Below are positions 24,340 to 35,133 of a stretch of 64,000 nt of DNA, piece after piece. How positions within the stretch are numbered: the stretch's first letter is position 1; every line of letters begins with the position of its first letter. The notes under the pieces are model-generated. The model made no database searches and was not told where the DNA came from. It was given only the letters and a program-made list of their open reading frames with translations. Source of the DNA: Hymenopellis radicata (lineage: Eukaryota; Basidiomycota; Agaricomycetes; Agaricales; Physalacriaceae); assembly GCA_015501595.1 (NCBI GenBank), contig JADNRX010000053.1, forward strand, positions 124,001 through 188,000, read 5' to 3'. The translations under genes were made by a program, and so were the position numbers.

Positions 24340-25105
24340 AAGTTCCACTGTCAGTGAATCTTGATTATTTTGATGCGATTATGTAACTCACCACGACTCT
24401 CTCCCTCCTCCTGCTGTCACCGCCATCAGGTTGAAATGAAACACCTCGACGACATATCAGCGCGCCTCTGTCTTCAGCTTTGTCATACTTGATAAGGGCT
24501 CGGATATGTAAATCTCCCGTTCAATCCAAACAGAATTCAATTCAGGACTGGAGAATGAAAGACGCGAACTGGAAGGGGTTTCTGTTGAGCTGACGAATGA
24601 GCAATGTAAAGCACTGCCGACGTGCCCTAAGGCGCTGCTGGTTTAATTTCCATTACACTCGAACTCTGCTTGGCCAGGCTTGGCCAAACCTGCATGCCAG
24701 ACCTGTATCGCATTACCGCCCACCTACCCGTCCACCCGAAATGTCCGCATCCCGCGCTGAGTACACATCTACACTATCGGGCTAGCGATATCAGCAGCAT
24801 TGGGCGGTTTTCTCACTCCAGGATTGTCGGGTCATTCGTACCTGTTGATAATCGCGATCGGAAACCCGAAACAACCGATGTTTCTGCACAGATGTGCGCT
24901 GTGCAAGAACGCGTACCTACTGGTATGCGGCGCGTCCATTTCGCCCGACCCGAATCAGTGGTATGCGCGCAAAAAGGGCTCAATATAAGAGGCTCCATGC
25001 TCTCTGCATTTCTCTATCGCTACTTGGTGTTTCTTCTCTTTCTTCCGTCGGCGCCTTTTCAACTTCTACTTCTACTTCTTCGCGCCTACGTGCTTCTTTT
25101 TCACG
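24340..25105. other. promoter region of the cupredoxin gene
   Basis: No supported gene. A TATAAG element at 24984-24989 lies about 120 bp before the ATG at 25106, and a CT-rich tract (about 25020-25100) precedes the start, as in highly expressed fungal genes. Confidence 0.4.
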
Positions 25106-26320
25106 ATGATGAAATCCGCTTTTGTCCTTGCTCTTTCTGCTGCAGTTGTCCCGATGGCCATGGCCACTTGGGAGCCCAAGACCCATCAGGTGTCTGTGGG
25201 TCCGAACGGCCAGCTGGTGTACGATCCCGAGTACATTTATGCCGACCCAGGCGACATCGTTCAGTTCAACTTGTGAGTTGATCGGTATTCTATTGTGAGG
25301 ATAAGATGAACTGACTTGGTCTTCAGCAACCCAAAGAACCATACTGTCACCCAGTCGGCATTCGATACACCCTGTGTTCCCCTTGAGTGGGGTATCGATT
25401 CTGGATTGTAAGCCTTGGTTTTCTTCCCTTCCTTTCCGAGTTAACATCGTGATTTACAGTGTTCCCGTTGCACCTGACTCCTACGAAACCAAATCGTTCT
25501 TCGTCACGGTTGTTGATGACAAACCTGTCTGGATCCACTGCGAGCAGACTGGTCATTGTGGCAAGGGTAAGTCGCACCAAAATTCAACCCCACGCTGTCT
25601 ACTCACGACTACGCTTCAGGAATGGTGTTCGCCATTAACCCGCCTACCGACTACTACGATCCCCACTCATTCGCCAACTTTAAGGCGTTGGCCATCGCCA
25701 CTAACGGCACCGCCTCCCCTCCGCCTCCTCCTCCTAACGGTAAATCATTATAGCTTCGGGGCGAAATGCATGACTTATAACCTGTCTTGCTAGCCCCTTA
25801 CGACCACCAAATCATAGTTGGCATTGACGGAAAGCTCGAATACGGTCCGGCGAACATCACCGCCAACATCCATGACACCGTCACCTTCATGTTCAAGCCC
25901 AAGAACCACACCGTCACCCAGAGCAGCTTCGAGAAACCGTGCGAGCGTCTTGTCGATGGCGATGTCCAGGGTTTCGCTTCTGGATTGTACGTTCTCTTTG
26001 CATGCCAGGTACATTGATCTAATGAGTTTCATGCACAGCATGCCCGTTTCTCCCAACGCCACGGACTTCCCTACATTCCAAATCACAATTGAGGATGTAC
26101 GTCTCTCCATAGCTTTTCGTGGGGGTTGCATTTTGACGGTGCTTTTCAGGACAAACCGATCTGGGGATACTGTGGACAGACGGGCCATTGCGCGGCGGGA
26201 ATGGTGTTCTCTATCAACGCGAAGGAGGATACTGACAAGAACTTTGAGGCGTTCAAGGCGCTTGCTATGAAGACCGGTACTGGGGGATACACTGGAGGGG
26301 GAAGCGGAGCTGGTTATTGA
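25106..26320 (+). CDS. secreted two-domain cupredoxin (blue-copper-like) protein
   Basis: Signal peptide MMKSAFVLALSAAVVPMAMA. Domain 1 (HQVSVGPNGQLVYDPEY...NPKNHTVTQSAF...PVWIHCEQTGHCGKGM) and domain 2 (HQIIVGIDGKLEYGPAN...KPKNHTVTQSSF...PIWGYCGQTGHCAAGM) each keep the type 1 copper ligand set: His in NHT, Cys in WxxC, His in TGH and Met in xGM. A Pro-rich linker (SPPPPPPN) joins them, and a short Gly-rich tail ends at 26320. Introns fall at equivalent places in both halves (after the first strands and before the C-terminal ligand loop), supporting internal tandem duplication. It is likely extracellular or cell-wall-associated and involved in electron transfer or copper binding; there is no second copper centre for oxidase activity. 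Confidence 0.88.
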
Positions 26321-26543
26321 GCGGACTGCGCGATTTCATGATTAAGACCTTTGAACGAACTCTTTATTTAAATAAGTACTTCACTATCTTTACTTCATTA
26401 CGATGGACCTTCTCGCAATAGCGACGGTAATGGGTATAATGTTTACAGTGTTATTGTTGAAACCGAGACGGAAAGTAGGAGTAAGATGTTACAACACTGA
26501 CTAGGGGCAATCGAATGGAGAGGCATGCATGGAATGAACACAA

Positions 26544-28352
26544 CTAGAGAGCCAAGACGCGATTCGCTTCGTCGAAGAGAGGCTCTCCATTTGTGGGGAA
26601 GAGCTCAAAACCGACAGCCCTTCGCCCTTCGGCGGTTGCGATATCATCGACGGTTCCACGTCCAGTGTTGTATCGCTCTCCGTCACCACCGGGGAAGTCA
26701 CTGTACGTTGGAAAAAATTATCAGCATGTCTGAGACTCTGTTAAAGAAGACAGTCGCACGGAGGGGCAAATCCCTTCTCAGAGAAGATACGTTGATCACG
26801 AAGGTAGTCGGCGCTGCAGTCTCGTCAGTCCCTTCACAAGCCAAATGGCTAGCTCTAAGCCTCACTTTTCGAGGGTAAGCGGAACGGCTGGAATATACAG
26901 GACTGAAGAATCAGTTTTGCCCTGGCGTGCAGCTTCAACAGCGTGCACGACATCACAGTGCCCTATTTCAGAATACTATGATCAGTGATGGTCCGCCTTC
27001 TTGAACGGAACTGAATCACAGTAAACCTGGTCCCCAGGCTGAACCTTCGGCAGAGCTACCATGGTTTCGTCCAATCTCAAATGCGGGTGTGTGTTCGCAT
27101 TCAATTCCTGGGTGGCCCCTATGCTCGCGCCAGGGAAGCTCGTCGTGTCGAGGTCCAGTTCCCAATCAGATAAATGCCCAGACACAGAGGGCCGGAAGAA
27201 GGGACGAAGAAGAATATAAGCGAAGAAAGCTTAAGGAAAGGCAACAGTCGAAGCATTCCTTCGCCTGGCCCAGTCTCAGAGATCGACGTCCAGCCTGGAA
27301 AGGCCGAAAGATCGTGCATTGGTTACTAAAACCACGCTCAGTAAGCTGCGGCGCATGCCAGACTTGGAACAGAAGCTTACGGCGTGTCATAGAGGTCCTG
27401 TACAGACCCCACGCGCTTCCCAGCGTCGAAAGGATCATGAAGGCGCCAGTTACTTCCTCCTTCCAGAATTCGACCGTAGAACGAGCGGAAGGTTGGATCC
27501 TCCCAACGTTCGAGCGATCCTCCGTCGAGGTGGGGCCCCAAATTGAACTGCATGTCTCCGGGGTTCCGGATGCGGAGACGGTCGAAGTATGAGATGGGCG
27601 TGGTAAGACTCACGTTGGCCGGAGAGACTTCGGAATGCCAAAGAGAGAGAAGCGCGCGCTGGGTTTCGAGAATGGCAGGATGGGTACGCGCTGCCATTTG
27701 TGCTTTGGTGTTGTACAGATCGAAGAACTGAACATCGTTCTCAGGGTAGCCTATCAACCGGGTTTAATACTATGTTGAACTTCCACTGAAGCCTTATAAT
27801 CATTGTTTACCTTTAATCCGAGGTTTATTCTCTTCAATATAGATCGGATGGACGCCTTCCATCCAAGAGCTTCCTGTGTGGAAGTCAGCTCACACCTTGA
27901 ATCCCGAAGGAGAACTTTTCGACCTCGGGGGGTACAGCACTTGAAACAATCACGCTTCCGACGTCTTTGATTGTCTGGACCTGCTCAGGCGAGAGCCCTT
28001 TACGGATATCAGCGTAGGAGATTTTGGGAATGATCTTTGCAGGTAAGAGACGTGAAGGTAATACTGAAAGGACGACGCCTACCTCAGATCCTTTGGCAAC
28101 GACCTTGTCTGTGACTGCCTCGAGCTCCGCCACGACTTCGCGCCAGCTCTGCACGAGGCTTTCACGGAATATATCGCGCTTGAGCTGGCCAAACCTATCA
28201 GGCAGAGAGTCCGCAGGCTTGTTAGCATCAAGGGATGTGAAGATCGCCGCGATAGAGCCCTCCGGCTTGCGCTTGCGAGACGCGCCCGAAGTTATAGACC
28301 GCGACAAGGGGCGCATCAAAGCGCGCGTCGACGTGCGAGGGATGTAAAGCAT
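26544..28352 (-). CDS. DUF1479 family protein (putative 2-oxoglutarate/Fe(II) oxygenase fold)
   Basis: Start ATG at 28352 with an Arg/Ser-rich N-terminus (LYIPRTSTRALMRPLSRS) that could be a mitochondrial presequence. Blocks typical of DUF1479 follow: DRFGQLKRDIF, FSFGIQG, KGYPENDVQFFDLYNTKAQM, ALLSLWHS, ISYFDRLRIRNPGD, FNLGPHLDGGSLERWEDP, VFRPFQGWTSISETGPGEG, LDETMVALPKVQPGDQVYWH and the end FELFPTNGEPLFDEANRVLAL at 26544. The family is related to double-stranded beta-helix oxygenases; HLDGG (His-x-Asp) and the later His of QVYWHCD fit a metal triad, as inference. Several introns; the segment near 27830-27900 (IQG to YPEND) does not read cleanly and may hold an indel or an unusually short intron. 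Convergent with the cupredoxin gene. Substrate unknown. Confidence 0.78.
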
Positions 28353-28723
28353 ACGAGCTGATAGGCTGCGAGATGAGGGAGGGAAGATGGGGCGATGCCA
28401 GTTCGACCGTGACGGGTATTTATCCAAAGTTTCCATCCTTCGTTGCCACGCATTCAAGCAAGGACATCGATCCAATGGATGAACGCACGATGTATAGCAG
28501 CTGACAGTGGTCGTGGCTCATGTTTACCGCGCAAGAGCTTTTGGATGTCCTAGAAATCGTAAGACTCGAAAAATCGTTCGCTTCTAGTTACTGACGGAAA
28601 TGCAAGACGATATTACTGAAAGAGTGCACCTACAACGTTCAGACAGCTACAGGCGTGTTTTGGAATGAAGGGACTGAACAAAGTTCGACATGGCAGGTGG
28701 CGTGTCAAGAGGATCTAAAAACG

Positions 28724-28783
28724 GTTCGGTCCGAATCAGCCGATGGTTGAATCCACTATTCTTGTCAACAAGTTCTTTCTCTC
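28724..28783 (+). repeat. 60-bp direct repeat, copy 1
   Basis: gttcggtccgaatcagccga followed by ...ctattcttgtcaacaagttc. The second copy at 29098 differs at a few positions. Spacing is about 374 bp. Confidence 0.8.
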
Positions 28784-29097
28784 TACCTTCCCTGCACATT
28801 GTTGCCACCGACGTGACGGCACCTAACTGTGAGATGGATAGAATATTTCTCGAGGAGGCGGGGACTGAAAGGGCGGAATGAACTGCTTGTATTTCTGCGT
28901 GAATACATGCTTTTATACTACAGAAAACTGGTTGATGAAAACTGCTAACCCGAATGTCCTCGGGAATGCTTGTAAACTATAACAAGTTGAGAAAGGCTTT
29001 GTTGTAAAGACTATACTGCGGAGATAACATTAACACTAACCACTGCGCGACGCGTCTTAGACCTTCTTTGTACGCTCCAACTCTCGAAGACGCTGTC

Positions 29098-29160
29098 GTT
29101 CGGCCCGAATCAGCCGACGGTTCAAATCATCACTATTCTTGTCAACAAGTTCTTTCTCTC
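29098..29160 (+). repeat. 60-bp direct repeat, copy 2
   Basis: gttcggcccgaatcagccga followed by ...ctattcttgtcaacaagttc, with a 2-3 bp length difference in the middle compared with copy 1. Confidence 0.8.
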
Positions 29161-29331
29161 ATCTATGTTTCAGAGCAACGGATGACCATGAAGGTAACGA
29201 TGATACAAGTACAGTATGGGTGTCGTAAATGAGAAAGGCCGTGGATGGTCATGCACATATAAAGGTTTATGACTTAACGTCGGGGAGCCGCCCAGCGGAG
29301 ATTGCTATAGGACAAAAGGCCGTCCACAGAT

Positions 29332-29805
29332 TTAGAGACGCGATGGCCCTTCTGATTGTTCTTTGTGAACAAAGGATGTGGTCGTCAGGATGGGATAGCT
29401 ACCTTTACGATGACCTTTCCTACAACCGACACCATCTTTCCAAGCGAACGGCGACGGTTGGACTTGGGAATGAGCTGCATGCACAGTTAGCCGTTGTGTA
29501 ACAAAGCCCATGCGGGATGGTACCTCTTGAGTCGACGAGTCGGAATAAATACTGCACGTAGAAGCAATGGAAGACGAGCTCCATCGGCGGTTGTCCTGGC
29601 AAGTTAGAAGAGCACGGTCGAGCATAGCGATTTGGTCATCTAGAAAAGCGAATACATCAGTTTCGGCAAGCGCGTCTTGGCTTTGTACTTCATGGCCAGA
29701 ATATGGTTCCTCTGGAAACAGGGCGCGGTCGATGTCTTGCTGAGCCACAACGGCTGTCTTGTTGCTTGAGATCCCGCTGGAGATTGTCACGATCACGGAG
29801 GACAT
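29332..29805 (-). CDS. short hypothetical protein
   Basis: An ATG at 29805 opens MSSVIVTISSGISSNKTAVV, then ALFPEEPYSGHEVQSQDALA, a helical FAFLDDQIAMLDRALLTC and a Ser-rich stretch. A plausible intron (GTACCA...CATGCAG, about 29479-29525) leads to AHSQVQPSPFAWKDGVG. The downstream end is not certain: a further GTAGCT donor lies near 29403, so 29332 is only the end of the open frame. I recognise no family. Support is limited to codon texture and one junction; it may be spurious. Confidence 0.35.
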   Translation of the reverse strand: MSSVIVTISSGISSNKTAVVAQQDIDRALFPEEPYSGHEVQSQDALAETDVFAFLDDQIAMLDRALLTCQDNRRWSSSSIASTCSIYSDSSTQEVPSRMGFVTQRLTVHAAHSQVQPSPFAWKDGVGCRKGHRKGSYPILTTTSFVHKEQSEGPSRL

Positions 29806-30534
29806 GAGAGATATATTCGTGATATACGGAAGCTACAGGGTCTGTAAGTGAGGTCAGCTACTTGTTAGATGATGAGAGTTGGGAAAAGGCGTACAAAGAA
29901 GGTCTAAGACGCGTCGCGCGCACTTTATAGGTGGTTAGTTGCCGTCACGTGGTGGCAACAATGACCAGTGGCGCAGGGAAGAGATTTCCTCTTGAAGGCG
30001 GTTCTCTTGGATGTTGGCGTTCTGATCTTGATATCGAACCTCTTGGGAGATATGCCGGGGTCCTGCAGGTGTTCACAGAATTATGTGAACTCTAAGTTGG
30101 ACTCTGATCTGCTCTGATCTATTTATGTAAGTACGTTACGGCTCACATGGATCCAGATGAGAACGCCAATTCTTCGGGAGTTTTCAGTGACTAAAGTCTC
30201 TTTTAACCAACCATATGGCGGATGCTTCGATAGTGATGTTATTGGTCGACGAGCTTGAAGATGGCCAGGAATAAGTCAGTACGTGAGCATGGAGTGGAGT
30301 TACTATGGAATGGAGTGGAGTTAGTATGAAGGCGATGAGGGTCCATGCCGAGTCAGCATACAGCCGTTGAAGTCCATTAGAGGTGTCCCAGTGCGGCCGC
30401 GTTCAACTTATAAGGGAAAGGAGCAAGTCCAGGCGTAACTAGTCGTGTAATTGCTGGTATCAGTAAGGTTACAAGTGGTCCGTCCAGAATATCGAGTACA
30501 TAAAATACAACATACGATAATAAAGATCCGCGGG
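29806..30534. other. intergenic stretch
   Basis: No gene seen. It contains a short imperfect duplication, atggagtggagttactatgg / atggagtggagttagtatga, near 30289-30330. Confidence 0.4.
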
Positions 30535-31196
30535 TCATGTCGTGGGCAACTGAGCGACACCTATTTGGTATTCGGGTATCTCGTCCTCTACCCCTTTATC
30601 GTGAGGCATAGTTATCATGACGGAGATTTGCAGCAGGGTCTCGTCAACAGTTGCTGCGCTGTCGAGAACGGGCTTGGTGGGTGGATGCGCCCAGGTAGGG
30701 AGGGAGAGGCCGTTGATAGCATTGGGATTTCGTGAAGGGAGTCGTACAGGCGGAGAATGATCAGAGACAAGTGTTTTGGCAGTTACATTCGAGACCGACA
30801 ACGGCTACGCGACTGGCTGTGAGATGCAATGGACGACGAGGACGATAGCGTACTAACCTGCATACAAGTCCAGGTTGGCTCCTCTGCCCTTTCCGTCCAC
30901 CGCTCGCACAATAAAGGCTTGTCGTTCTCGTCAATGACCAGCCCTGCCCGCGAGCCAAAGAACCCGGGCATGGACGCGAGCGCGTCGAGGTTAATGATTC
31001 GCCGGCGCTGCAGCCGGCGACGGGTGGTCACCCCACATCCAATGAAGATAAAAAGCAGGGCGATAAACGTTATCAGAAAGCCGAAAAAGTAGTTGGCGCC
31101 CTTGGCAGCGCCAGAGTCGCCGCTTTGCGTGGGCGACGGCGACGAGGTTGCCGCCGCCGTCGAAGTCGACGATGAAGACATGGAATGACCGTCCAT
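30535..31196 (-). CDS. single-span membrane protein, Agaricomycete-specific type
   Basis: Starts MDGHSMSSSSTSTAAATSSP (extracellular Ser/Thr-rich head, no classical signal peptide). One transmembrane helix follows, NYFFGFLITFIALLFIFIGC, then the arginine-rich stop-transfer TTRRRLQRRR. The cytosolic part includes PLLCERWTERAEEPTWTCMQ, an intron (GTTAGT...GCGTAG, about 30808-30857), then PLSVSNVTAKTLVSDHSPP, ETLLQISVMITMP and the end EIPEYQIGVAQLPTT at 30535. Both the topology and the EYQIGVAQ-type ending match a conserved hypothetical membrane family I recall from mushrooms; function unknown. Confidence 0.72.
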
Positions 31197-31839
31197 GCAA
31201 AAGCTCCGAAATTAGACTAAATAGATTATAGGGGCCTCGGCTGTCTCAGGCACGGCTTTTCGACTGCGCTTGCCATTCCAAGTTCATGCACTGGCAATAA
31301 CCTTGACGCGAATTGTTGTATTCTTACTCCTACATGAAGAGCCTCATGAAGCATACTTCAATATCGCAGAAATACCGACTTTCGATTTGCCTTCTACCAG
31401 CTCTTAAAACCTTCGCAAAATTGACTCTCATTTGGATCCTTATATTACAAATTAATGTACAAAGCAAATTAGATTCGAGTTCGAAGCTGCGCGTTTATTA
31501 CTGTACCCGAGACAGTCCGAGAACAGCTTACGCATGAGCGGGACTGACAACGCCGAGTCGTGTTCAAGTTCGAGTGGACCTGGGCGGATGCTAAGAGTCT
31601 TTTGAACAAGTAATTGAACCGGCACCGACAAAGGAGAACTTTCGTGTGAGCCTTCTAGTAGTATGTAGTAGTATTTCAGCCAGGGTCCCCTCGAGGACAG
31701 GCTAGTGAGGGATATACATTAGAAACCGTAACAATAGTAGTAGTCGTAGTTGTCCCGCCTCATCATCATGAATCTCGTCTCCCGAGTATATCGTCTCCAT
31801 CCAAATGACGCGCCATCTCTGCTTGGACCTCGCACGGCA
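31197..31839. other. intergenic stretch with (TAG)n-like microsatellite
   Basis: No gene. Short tagtagtat/agtagtagtcg runs occur at about 31658-31675 and 31733-31750. The latter sits just 3' (minus sense) of the decayed LINE-type fragment and could be its simple-sequence tail. Confidence 0.4.
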
Positions 31840-32790
31840 ATAACGACGTCATGGCCTTCCATCTCCGGGTTGTGTGATAGATCCAGCGGGGACCACTGAT
31901 CCCGCGTTCCAGTCGAACAAGACAGACCTAAGCCAGAACAATGCCGCACCATCAGCAAAAACTGCGGGAAAGGATCGTGGGTGGGTGACGTCCGCCAACG
32001 CTGAATGAACTCGCGGCGAATGGTGATGGTCTCCTTGTCGGCGACACATTGCAGCAACATATATGCTCTGGGGGTCTCGAGGTGGACGTGGCACATGCGG
32101 CATTGTCGCAACGCCATTGATGCCGTGGACGTTCTGGAATGGACGCCATGCAAATTGTGTGCGCCGAGGAGGACACTGATGATCTGGGATAGTGACCTGC
32201 GAGAGATAATGTCTGAGGCAGGATGTGATCTCTGTTGAAGGCCCATCGTCTTGTGGTTCCAGGCGACCGTGGAGGAGATACAACGATGTCGAGGCGTTGA
32301 TTTGCGCACCATGTGCCGGGTGTTGCGTACGCTTGACTGATCCTGATGTAGTCGACCGCATCCCTAGAGAGTGTGTTGAAAAGAGGCAGCGCACGCACCG
32401 GGGTCGAAGTAGATGAATAGGATGAGATGATCGCATCGAGATCGCCCATCCGGAAGCTGTGGTGGGCATTGTAGAGGTCTTCGGAGACTTGGAGCGCGAG
32501 GTGCGCGAAATGAGTTGGTAAAAGGTCCAGAAGATACTGTAAATAAGAGAGGCATAACAGCAGGCGTCTGGTGCGCAACGGAAAGACGCCCTGTGAACAG
32601 GACTGTTTTCGACGAACGTGTGCCGAGGCCAAGAATGCGGCGCAATGTCGATGCCTGAACGGCCTCCAACTGTTTGAGCGATGCGAGATCGACATCAGGG
32701 CAAACATCGGCGCCATGAATGAGATGGCAATCGACGAGAGATGCAGATCATTCAACAAGCTAGATATTAGAGTTTTGGACGTGTCTGAGT
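31840..32790 (-). mobile_element. decayed non-LTR (LINE-type) retrotransposon fragment
   Basis: Read on the minus strand, pieces in all three frames match in order the C-terminal region of fungal LINE-type reverse transcriptase polyproteins. There is LKQLEAVQASTLRRILGLG (about 32680-32630), then PLRTRRLLLCLSYLQYLLDL (about 32580-32520), SFRMGDLDAIISSYSS (about 32450), and finally a Cys/His-type CRMCHVHLETPRAYMLLQC followed by RREFIQRW (about 32100-31990). The frame shifts between blocks and stop codons interrupt it. No catalytic YxDD core was seen, so only a 3' remnant is present. Not an active element. Confidence 0.65.
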
Positions 32791-32799
32791 ACCTTCAGA

Positions 32800-35133
32800 A
32801 ATCATGTGACGATATCAACAAGATCACGACTCGCCACACTGGCAGGCTACGATCATCCTGAATCGACAGTATTTCCCGAGTTCATGAGTGCTCCATGCCA
32901 CCTGAGGAGCGTGTTCTGCTTTATGTAGCGCCCCAGTGCAGGACCCGCCTTCGTTGTGGCCCGACAGATTACCGCGATACGACTTTTGATGCGCTACCAG
33001 CGTTATCTGCTTTAGGACATGGACGCCGTATAATCTAGTTCGAGCAAAGGACGTTATCCCTTGATACGATTGCCTCTTCATTCCCTGCCAGCGGCACTCA
33101 GTCCCGGAATCCCGCGTACGGGTACTGTACGGGTGGACGCAGTCACCGACTACATCAGGCTATTGATGACCACTGTGAGAGCAAGTCTTCCCCAAGACTG
33201 CAATCGTCTCTCCGAGAACAAAGTTTCTTTACGCTGCCGCCTCACTGATCCCCTTGGTGTTAATGGTCTCCCGGGTCTGTAGATTGCCGTTGTGGCCTCC
33301 TTTTTCGGTTCAAACTTGCGTTCACGTGTGCTTCCTCATTACTGGCCTATTCCGCTCAGCACCAAGACACGACGACCGGGCACCCGTAGTACAGGACGTA
33401 CTAGCAGCTATGTCACCTGCAACGTCCCTCGCCCTCTACTCGCGCATCTGGACTTGCCGGCTGCCCTTCTAGAATCGCTCTGATTGCAGATTCAAAGACC
33501 GCGAATGTATGCAGATGAGGTTCACGCTCCGCATGTGGCAAGAGGCCGTCGTATAAGATTAGAAATTCACTTCAGCCCAGCTCAGTCCAGCCATCAGCAT
33601 TTCATGGCTGTCTCCGCGATCATTCCAGATGTCCGGGATTCCAATGGAAGTGTGGCGGCGGATGAGTACAGAATGCGTTTACCCTTCACCTACCCACACC
33701 AGTACCATATCGATTCTTCTGCTCCACAAAAGCAGTTAATCTTGTTATAGAGCCTCCGATTCATTACTGACTGATGCACCGCGCCGCCACGGACCGTCTG
33801 GCCTCAGTTTCCTAGGCACGTCGAAGTGATGGACGTGTGGCGCGGTATACATTATCCGAACCTGCCGCGAAGCCAGCATTCAAGCATTTCCGCGCGATAA
33901 TGCATCAGTACGGCAAAGGCCCAGGGTCTCCGGATGTCGTTTCCGTAAAACAACATGTCGCATTTCATTCTTCTACATATCCCGGTCCGATCCATCCGAA
34001 ATGATGAAATGCAAATGAGAACCCGTTCATCTCATACTTAGGGAATGGAGATCCTATATCTCAAGAACACCACATGATGTCGGATAAGACGCTGGAGAAG
34101 ACTGAGAGTAAAACAACGGTGGAAATGAAATATCACACCTAGCTACGTGGACGAGTGGCAAAAGAGAGGTAGAAGACTTCGAGGAAGGACGAAAGGCTAT
34201 ACGGACAATCATGGCCCCGGATAGAGTATCGAGATCGCTGGTACTTACTGTAGACACCCCATTTTCTAGATCCAGTCTTCCATACAGGCCCTCCCCTGCA
34301 CAAACATAATCACCGGCTTGGTTTGCCCAAAACACATAACCTTCTTCGCCGAGCCCCAAGAGTGTATACAGAAACGTGTCGGAGATTCAAGAAGGGCCGC
34401 ATCCTTGGTTCGGATTGGTTCCGAACGCCGTTCTCTTGATGTAAATGCACACCTACACGTCGGGTTTTGAGTATGTGACCTAAGTTGATTGCAATGCATA
34501 TGTGGCACACGCCGTCAGAGCTCCATTCGTCCAGAGCTCCATGCTCAGAACTTTGGTCAGATGTCACACCAGTGTGTTAAGGACATCACCGCAAACGCAG
34601 GCACTGTAAGCCCGCCTTTAGGCCAACGACTATCATTTCTTGTGAATCGTACCATACAAGAGCTTGCAAAATCGCCTGAGAAATAGTCGAAGAAGCTAGA
34701 GGTACTACTTTCCCATGGTGTCGCGATCAAGATCGTTGACATCGAGGATAGAAACACGTTGCTGGATCCAAACCCAGTCAACGAATATGCGGATTTCGTA
34801 GACAGTGCACGATACTCAAGGGCCGAGTGCGAACAATACGGCGTCCAGGTCGCAGCTGTAACCGCGTGTTAGGGATGTCAAGAGCAGATAATACAGTAAT
34901 CGTAGTAGGCCATGGTCTAAGCAGACGAGACACCCGGGCGTTATGAAACTAGGAGAGCAACGGAGACCCCATTCCGCGGGGTACGGCTGGGATAAGAGCG
35001 GGATTTCATTCGAAAGAGCACATCGATGGGGTAATTGGTCTTCGAGTTAGGAGGGATCTGGCCACCGGTCCGATTGCCGAAAGGGGGAGATATTTAAGAC
35101 TCATGCACCCTAGTCTGTTGACCTCACATCCCA
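32800..35133. other. gene-poor interval
   Basis: No well-supported gene. Short frames at 33061-33282 and 33484-33750 (+) and 34054-34508 (-) lack conserved motifs. The minus frame near 34300 (EEGYVFWANQAGDYVCAGEG) looks protein-like but is isolated. A TATTTAAG element (35091-35098) lies 36 bp before the dehydrogenase ATG. Confidence 0.4.
34560..34870 (+). pseudogene. possible remnant of an NmrA/Rossmann-type protein
   Basis: A frame interrupted by one TAG (34685) reads VNRTIQELAKSPEK, stop, SKKLEVLLSHGVAIKIVDIE then DRNTLLD. KLEVLLSHGVAIKIVDIEDRNTL resembles the second beta-alpha-beta unit of NmrA-like proteins (residues-RGVEVV-x-x-D-x-x-D-x-x-x-L). No GxxGxxG start is visible. The evidence is weak. 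Confidence 0.22.

Larger units (their letters stand above)
28353..29331. other. intergenic stretch with duplicated 60-bp segment
   Basis: Holds the promoter of the DUF1479 gene and two copies of a ~60-bp segment (28724-28783 and 29098-29160). No supported coding frame. Confidence 0.45.

Noticed and set aside
30288..30330. Short tandem atggagtggagtta duplication as a minisatellite
   Set aside because: Only two imperfect units; too short to call a repeat array.
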